A stretch of DNA of 7,688 nt from NCBI GenBank assembly GCA_021814855.1, contig JAKAHQ010000070.1, forward strand, positions 1-7,688, given 5' to 3'. This document shows positions 6,901 through 7,688 of the stretch, one piece after another. The translations under genes and the position numbers were made by a program. The first letter of the stretch is position 1; the number at the start of each line of letters is the position of its first letter. This stretch comes from Bacteroidota bacterium (GTDB lineage: Bacteria; Bacteroidota; Ignavibacteria; Ignavibacteriales; Melioribacteraceae). The notes under the pieces are model-generated. The model searched no databases, had not been told where the DNA came from, and saw nothing but the letters and a program-made list of their open reading frames with translations.

Positions 6901-7610
6901 TCGCTGAGGAAAAGATCGATAACCGTATCGGCTCCGCCGCCAACAACCGTGCGGATAAAACCGCTAAGTCCTTTAAATGTAATTGTTAATTCCGTCTTTG
7001 AAAGAAAATCTTTTTTCTCCGCGCTTGTTGTGTAATGAGTACTCTGAATAATCATTTGCTCAAGAACATCCATCAGGTAATTCCATTGGGATTCCTCTAT
7101 ATCTCCGTTCACGCCTATTACATCGCGGAATTTTCTAAGCTCGCCAACGTCGTCCCCGAGAACCAGTTTGTACATCAGATCAATCTGCTTTTGCGTAGCA
7201 GGCGGCGTGCCTATGGAAAAATCGTGTGTCTTGAGAATATTGGCGGTCTGTTTTTTTGCATCTTCATCCACAAGTTCGGTATCTATCAACGACTTCAGCT
7301 TATCGTCGAATTGATATTTCTTGCTTGTATATTGAAACGCTTTGGAATCCTCGTGCGGGAAAAGCATCAACGAAACATCTGCGTAGCCGGGAATTAATTC
7401 TTTCAGTTCAAGAATGTTTCTGTCAATTTCCAAACGTTGACGTGACGGATCGATTGCTTCATCGCAGCAAATCTTTACAAAATTTTTAAGATTATCCGTA
7501 ATATGTTTCGGAAGAAAATTTTCCGATCTCTCCCCTAATAACATATACAGGTTGATTAAGTCCTTTGCATCGGACTGTAAATTCGAAATTGGTTTTCCCG
7601 GTAGTTGCAT
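969..7610 (-). CDS. Giant 2213-aa fusion: PLP aminotransferase-like plus ATP-PEPCK-like enzyme
   Basis: A single uninterrupted frame encodes 2213 residues (about 250 kDa), roughly four to five times the length of an aminotransferase or a PEPCK. The ATG at 7608-7610 is the first possible start, because an in-frame TAA lies at 7623-7625. Visible layout: residues 1-200, mostly helical, unrecognised; 205-345, an alpha/beta segment with GGGAD (224-228) and a hydrophobic strand ending VDDS (about 294-297); 345-455, charged helices; 455-1010, fold-type I PLP module with Schiff-base lysine K746; 1010-1480, largely helical, unrecognised; 1480-2110, ATP-PEPCK-like module with P-loop K1688; 2110-2213, helical tail. 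No signal peptide or membrane segment is seen, so it is probably cytosolic. Both modules keep most recognisable active-site residues, which argues against decay. Known enzymes of these families act on aspartate, oxaloacetate and PEP; a joint role is inference. A regulatory or protein-modifying role is possible. The gene appears monocistronic within the window. Confidence 0.9.
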   Translation of the reverse strand: MQLPGKPISNLQSDAKDLINLYMLLGERSENFLPKHITDNLKNFVKICCDEAIDPSRQRLEIDRNILELKELIPGYADVSLMLFPHEDSKAFQYTSKKYQFDDKLKSLIDTELVDEDAKKQTANILKTHDFSIGTPPATQKQIDLMYKLVLGDDVGELRKFRDVIGVNGDIEESQWNYLMDVLEQMIIQSTHYTTSAEKKDFLSKTELTITFKGLSGFIRTVVGGGADTVIDLFLSEIFNAKDVKVIEFTDPDSLFESIKNDRTSIFVVKAKSMRKNIFNDIRWFPYLTRIVIVDDSPESRATNTSLVFGFHNKIINTLNKVHTKKLGALANTQLNLRLILDKVNDENLEKFRICAAKKIADYEEELTLFRNEQLGQTDNLKKDITLYKFNDYARQISKDKYAITKLRDYIVLIQTCKEPAKLQKLNEELINEFESRTKAYMYSNIEQVNIATIVEGGGRGQLRTYGEYLLQRPLKQIDKKIIDKCTTIIDIIPNNYTRTLRNHFHKNFGVNLFLEKYKEFITKVENESNNLGRFTNFLIDIGINEEYKKRTPEQQKVIKEFISNLANLDITSIADDVQMIIRDLLFDAVLRPYIIFNTDAAWEYKDLFPVDRFDINPFDLEVGLTEEKRIDFERLHHRLNRMKNTFQLFDDTGTLWDRFCENLTIIINDPSNPSGYTDFNNPALIKFLKFMNNNKITLLLDEAYSDAIKIDDPDEPKWRTISRYVMNNIGSLPNISIVSSLSTTKNLGATGNRLGAVIATPAREDVINFAKAQNSIERGNTNSLFMLVNTIEAAQLAKKIKDTMESELPKDASRYKIKALIENYVNDEIVSYAERKSGAKKKQSIKRFSPFEGSPLHLFLLDELVSLDKLDVLGLPDDFKYKGEPFYKYYQDHFVKEINRFRLNKLFRSECNKRLQLAKQIAAEVIRKEDAEEYCSILESDGSYLFNILLKDFFSFQDLEKFTKKLAEHRGISVLPYQTGFLRFSLGDYVEGSHQSYEIFGKEFENSLRIVLKYWKLFHKEKNEPKNKEKRSDEILDGILQTTSDLEFVSKVFEDYSIIRNLNKVTKNSLTINPFMTLYHAFPNESGVTINTIRGSKNSVFEFYENVGSCTDLKSFIGSKAFTKIYENLLPQIYKNIPAIKYLDFNTVVSKYGKATILKYINNKIDFQPNSYVLDDADEKNIMTEILIEMEKILFSDSKVKILALNASRDITGDKAKLEGTNRILRKYIEELLLHFNLPFAHIGTEPTIREIINTAIVKFEEVVGKSVNEFNLVNEVKNFVTQVSDYGLADSLKPLLIGYVKNSCKEFVLREGLTDDESLLRFYLLDRNDALKKLIEAKIDLLNKTLQSRSDNEARMISEKFVFDILNEELAEINSRILTSGNIKITQQELHNEVRNVSLFLINIMNRTRSTEYYEKYNHTLIKFIETEFKTQNSSINEMIQHGITIHKDFKMETDGGDTLDWVKKVMTKCGVIGLEQTVQTRTRIVTDSKKRVYPFHKADRPENGNEERNYSEPHEFIKSMDIKPASVFFGRRMANFIDNMDENDYRCKIIKHGLVKILYVFQKSYIKYLTDNYRLIQADEISVEDVKKFVPDVILFYGAPEKVLSFPQIGYFDLKGPNGNIKTLVTPLKKEVDYFGNIKKPWLTMMNEKVKEMGGIPVHGSLFAVEEDDGSLFVVQISGDSGVGKSEMLAAMMLKWLRKDLQGVRSIKMIAGDMFYLFPDDQGNLYGLGTEEGDFSRVTDFDPDFIKYYYSLFAKAADSNIEDLNWRSTISGLCDITMPFKIDIMLTASNFARAEAGITRYQNPENFLWYRDSHGERKEKATSSDNPHLQRTLLRYTGDKNIVEVMDKHGNYIDDVIDWELDDFTNKYYLCASYKMIDKIDIEDVINKIFVGKKFKQKNNSYKISKVNFDIIKNRFAATAVCTTPDPDNENKPKDTKHDFLLDKEIFMNIFNALASTPAGQPFVAEEGQLESRRHLIEILKGGNDGTGNGRKIKLGILSTDLGRKGKEISGPQAAAEEMKTMIQEVRIQRHDINEKKNFVQQLVYEKYKHIFNGHKHNSEVCRYNFLLFQMERMRKSRFVRVDDLKTPIDLSGVKGFESIDPAKEFSPLLVTPNINIELNSFSESYEHLMSLPSNPEFANEFYEDSDRLYIAEGYSPDTVANNMILQLLIMNGYLTIEDITRGRITEKVNRETIASAKFAVERKLREKKS
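1281..3173 (-). other. ATP-PEPCK-like (PEPCK/HPr-kinase superfamily) module, residues about 1480-2110
   Basis: The segment YFGNIKKPWLTMMN (1637-1650) parallels the E. coli PEPCK stretch YGGEMKKGMFSMMN. Y1637, K1643 and H1662 then have exactly the spacing of Y207, K213 and H232 there (6 and 19 residues), the residues that contact substrate and Mn2+. FVPDVILFYGA (1592-1602) matches the earlier PDFIVMNGA strand. The P-loop GDSGVGKSE (1682-1690) is closer to HPr kinase than to the PEPCK form GLSGTGKTT. IAGD (D1716) takes the place of the LIGDD metal site, with one of the two aspartates missing. NWR (R1770) parallels the NTR around R333. GTGNGRK (1989-1995) resembles the GTGKR segment near the nucleotide. 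The Arg corresponding to R449 is not evident, and R65 has only the R1534/R1535 pair as candidate. About 120 extra residues lie between R1770 and R1994. Family membership is supported by motifs; catalysis is unproven. Domain edges are approximate. Confidence 0.7.
4581..6248 (-). other. Fold-type I PLP aminotransferase / aspartate 4-decarboxylase-like module, residues about 455-1010
   Basis: The core runs in family order. Y497-x4-R502 resembles the N-terminal Y...LR element, followed by a P-Y strand near 590. DPSNPSG (670-676) gives N673, the equivalent of aspartate aminotransferase N194. DEAY (702-705) gives D702 and Y705, equivalents of D222 and Y225. SLSTTKNLGATGNRLG (741-756) gives S743, K746 (Schiff-base lysine, K258) and R754 (phosphate-binding R266), with identical 3- and 8-residue spacing. 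FLRFS gives R984, equivalent of the substrate-carboxylate R386. The GATGxRLG string and the GISVLP segment before R984 are especially like bacterial aspartate 4-decarboxylase as I recall it. K746 to R984 is 238 residues against 128 in aspartate aminotransferase, so a lysine-rich helical insertion of roughly 110 residues is present. Substrate cannot be read; an acidic amino acid such as aspartate is a guess. PLP binding is well supported. Confidence 0.75.
6576..7013 (-). other. Unassigned N-terminal alpha/beta region of the giant protein, residues about 200-345
   Basis: This stretch alternates hydrophobic strands and amphipathic helices: a strand around 207-213, a glycine-rich turn GGGADT (224-229) before a helix, a strand VKVIEF, a strand SIFVVKA, then TRIVIVDDSPES (about 289-300). 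The order strand, Gly-rich turn, helix, strand, strand ending in VDD loosely resembles the front half of a PLP or Rossmann-like fold, but there is no lysine or other diagnostic residue in the right place. It may be a structural or regulatory domain. I do not recognise a family. Confidence 0.35.
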
Positions 7611-7688
7611 AGTTATACTTATTTATTTTTATTAAAAATTATTCTGTTTTGAAAGCCGGTTTAATTCAACGGTTAAGATTGTTTCTTG
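7611..7688 (-). promoter_or_regulatory. AT-rich upstream region of the giant gene, probable promoter
   Basis: On the minus strand the 30 bases before the ATG are almost pure A and T, with no Shine-Dalgarno motif, which fits the A-rich leaders common in Bacteroidota. TAATTTTT (7634-7641) matches seven of eight bases of the Bacteroidota -7 element TAnnTTTG and lies 23 bp before the ATG, but no TTTG box is found at the usual distance upstream. An in-frame stop at 7623-7625 excludes a longer protein. No coding sequence reaches in from the right edge that I can identify. Confidence 0.3.

Noticed and set aside
6649..7397. Two plus-strand frames of 120-128 codons opposite the N-terminus of the giant protein
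   Set aside because: Both are antisense to a continuous coding frame and read as random hydrophobic sequence; no promoter or family evidence.
7634..7660. Complete Bacteroidota promoter (TTTG plus TAnnTTTG) before the giant gene
   Set aside because: Only the -7-like TAATTTTT is present; no TTTG lies about 19 bp upstream of it, so a full promoter call is not supported.
1..7688. CRISPR array, tRNA, rRNA, insertion sequence or phage genes
   Set aside because: No regularly spaced repeats, no cloverleaf-like sequence, no transposase or phage protein motifs; nearly all of the window is the two coding regions.

Overview
The window looks like chromosomal DNA of moderate, AT-leaning composition from a Bacteroidota-type bacterium or a sister lineage such as Ignavibacteriota. 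This rests on the 3' part of a DUF4249-like cell-envelope protein, a family typical of that group, and on the AT-rich leader without a Shine-Dalgarno site in front of the large gene. The lineage is an inference; no rRNA or other marker gene is present.

Layout: (1) positions 2-814, plus strand: the end of a DUF4249-like gene whose start lies outside the window. (2) 815-968: a short intergenic region between convergent genes, with a 21-nt imperfect inverted repeat (likely a shared terminator), a 12-bp palindrome and a 12-bp direct repeat. (3) 969-7610, minus strand: a single uninterrupted gene for a 2213-residue protein of about 250 kDa that fills 86% of the window. (4) 7611-7688: the AT-rich upstream region of that gene.

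The giant protein is the item of interest. By reading motifs I see two enzyme modules in one chain. Residues about 455-1010 look like a fold-type I PLP enzyme (aspartate aminotransferase / aspartate 4-decarboxylase-like), with N673, D702, Y705, K746, R754 and R984 all in register with the classical active-site residues. Residues about 1480-2110 look like a divergent ATP-type phosphoenolpyruvate carboxykinase (PEPCK): Y1637, K1643 and H1662 have exactly the spacing of the E. coli PEPCK residues Y207, K213 and H232. They are followed by a P-loop (K1688), an Asp in the position of the metal ligand (D1716), an N-x-R (R1770) and a GTG-x-x-R-K segment (R1994). The P-loop itself is written more like that of HPr kinase (ends GKSE) than of PEPCK (ends GKTT). 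About 450 N-terminal residues, about 470 residues between the modules and about 100 C-terminal residues have no recognised domain. No signal peptide or membrane segment is visible, so the protein should be cytosolic.

If both modules are active, one chain could connect aspartate, oxaloacetate and phosphoenolpyruvate. The divergence and large insertions make a regulatory, kinase-like or biosynthetic role equally possible. I know of no characterised protein with this architecture, but I could not search databases.
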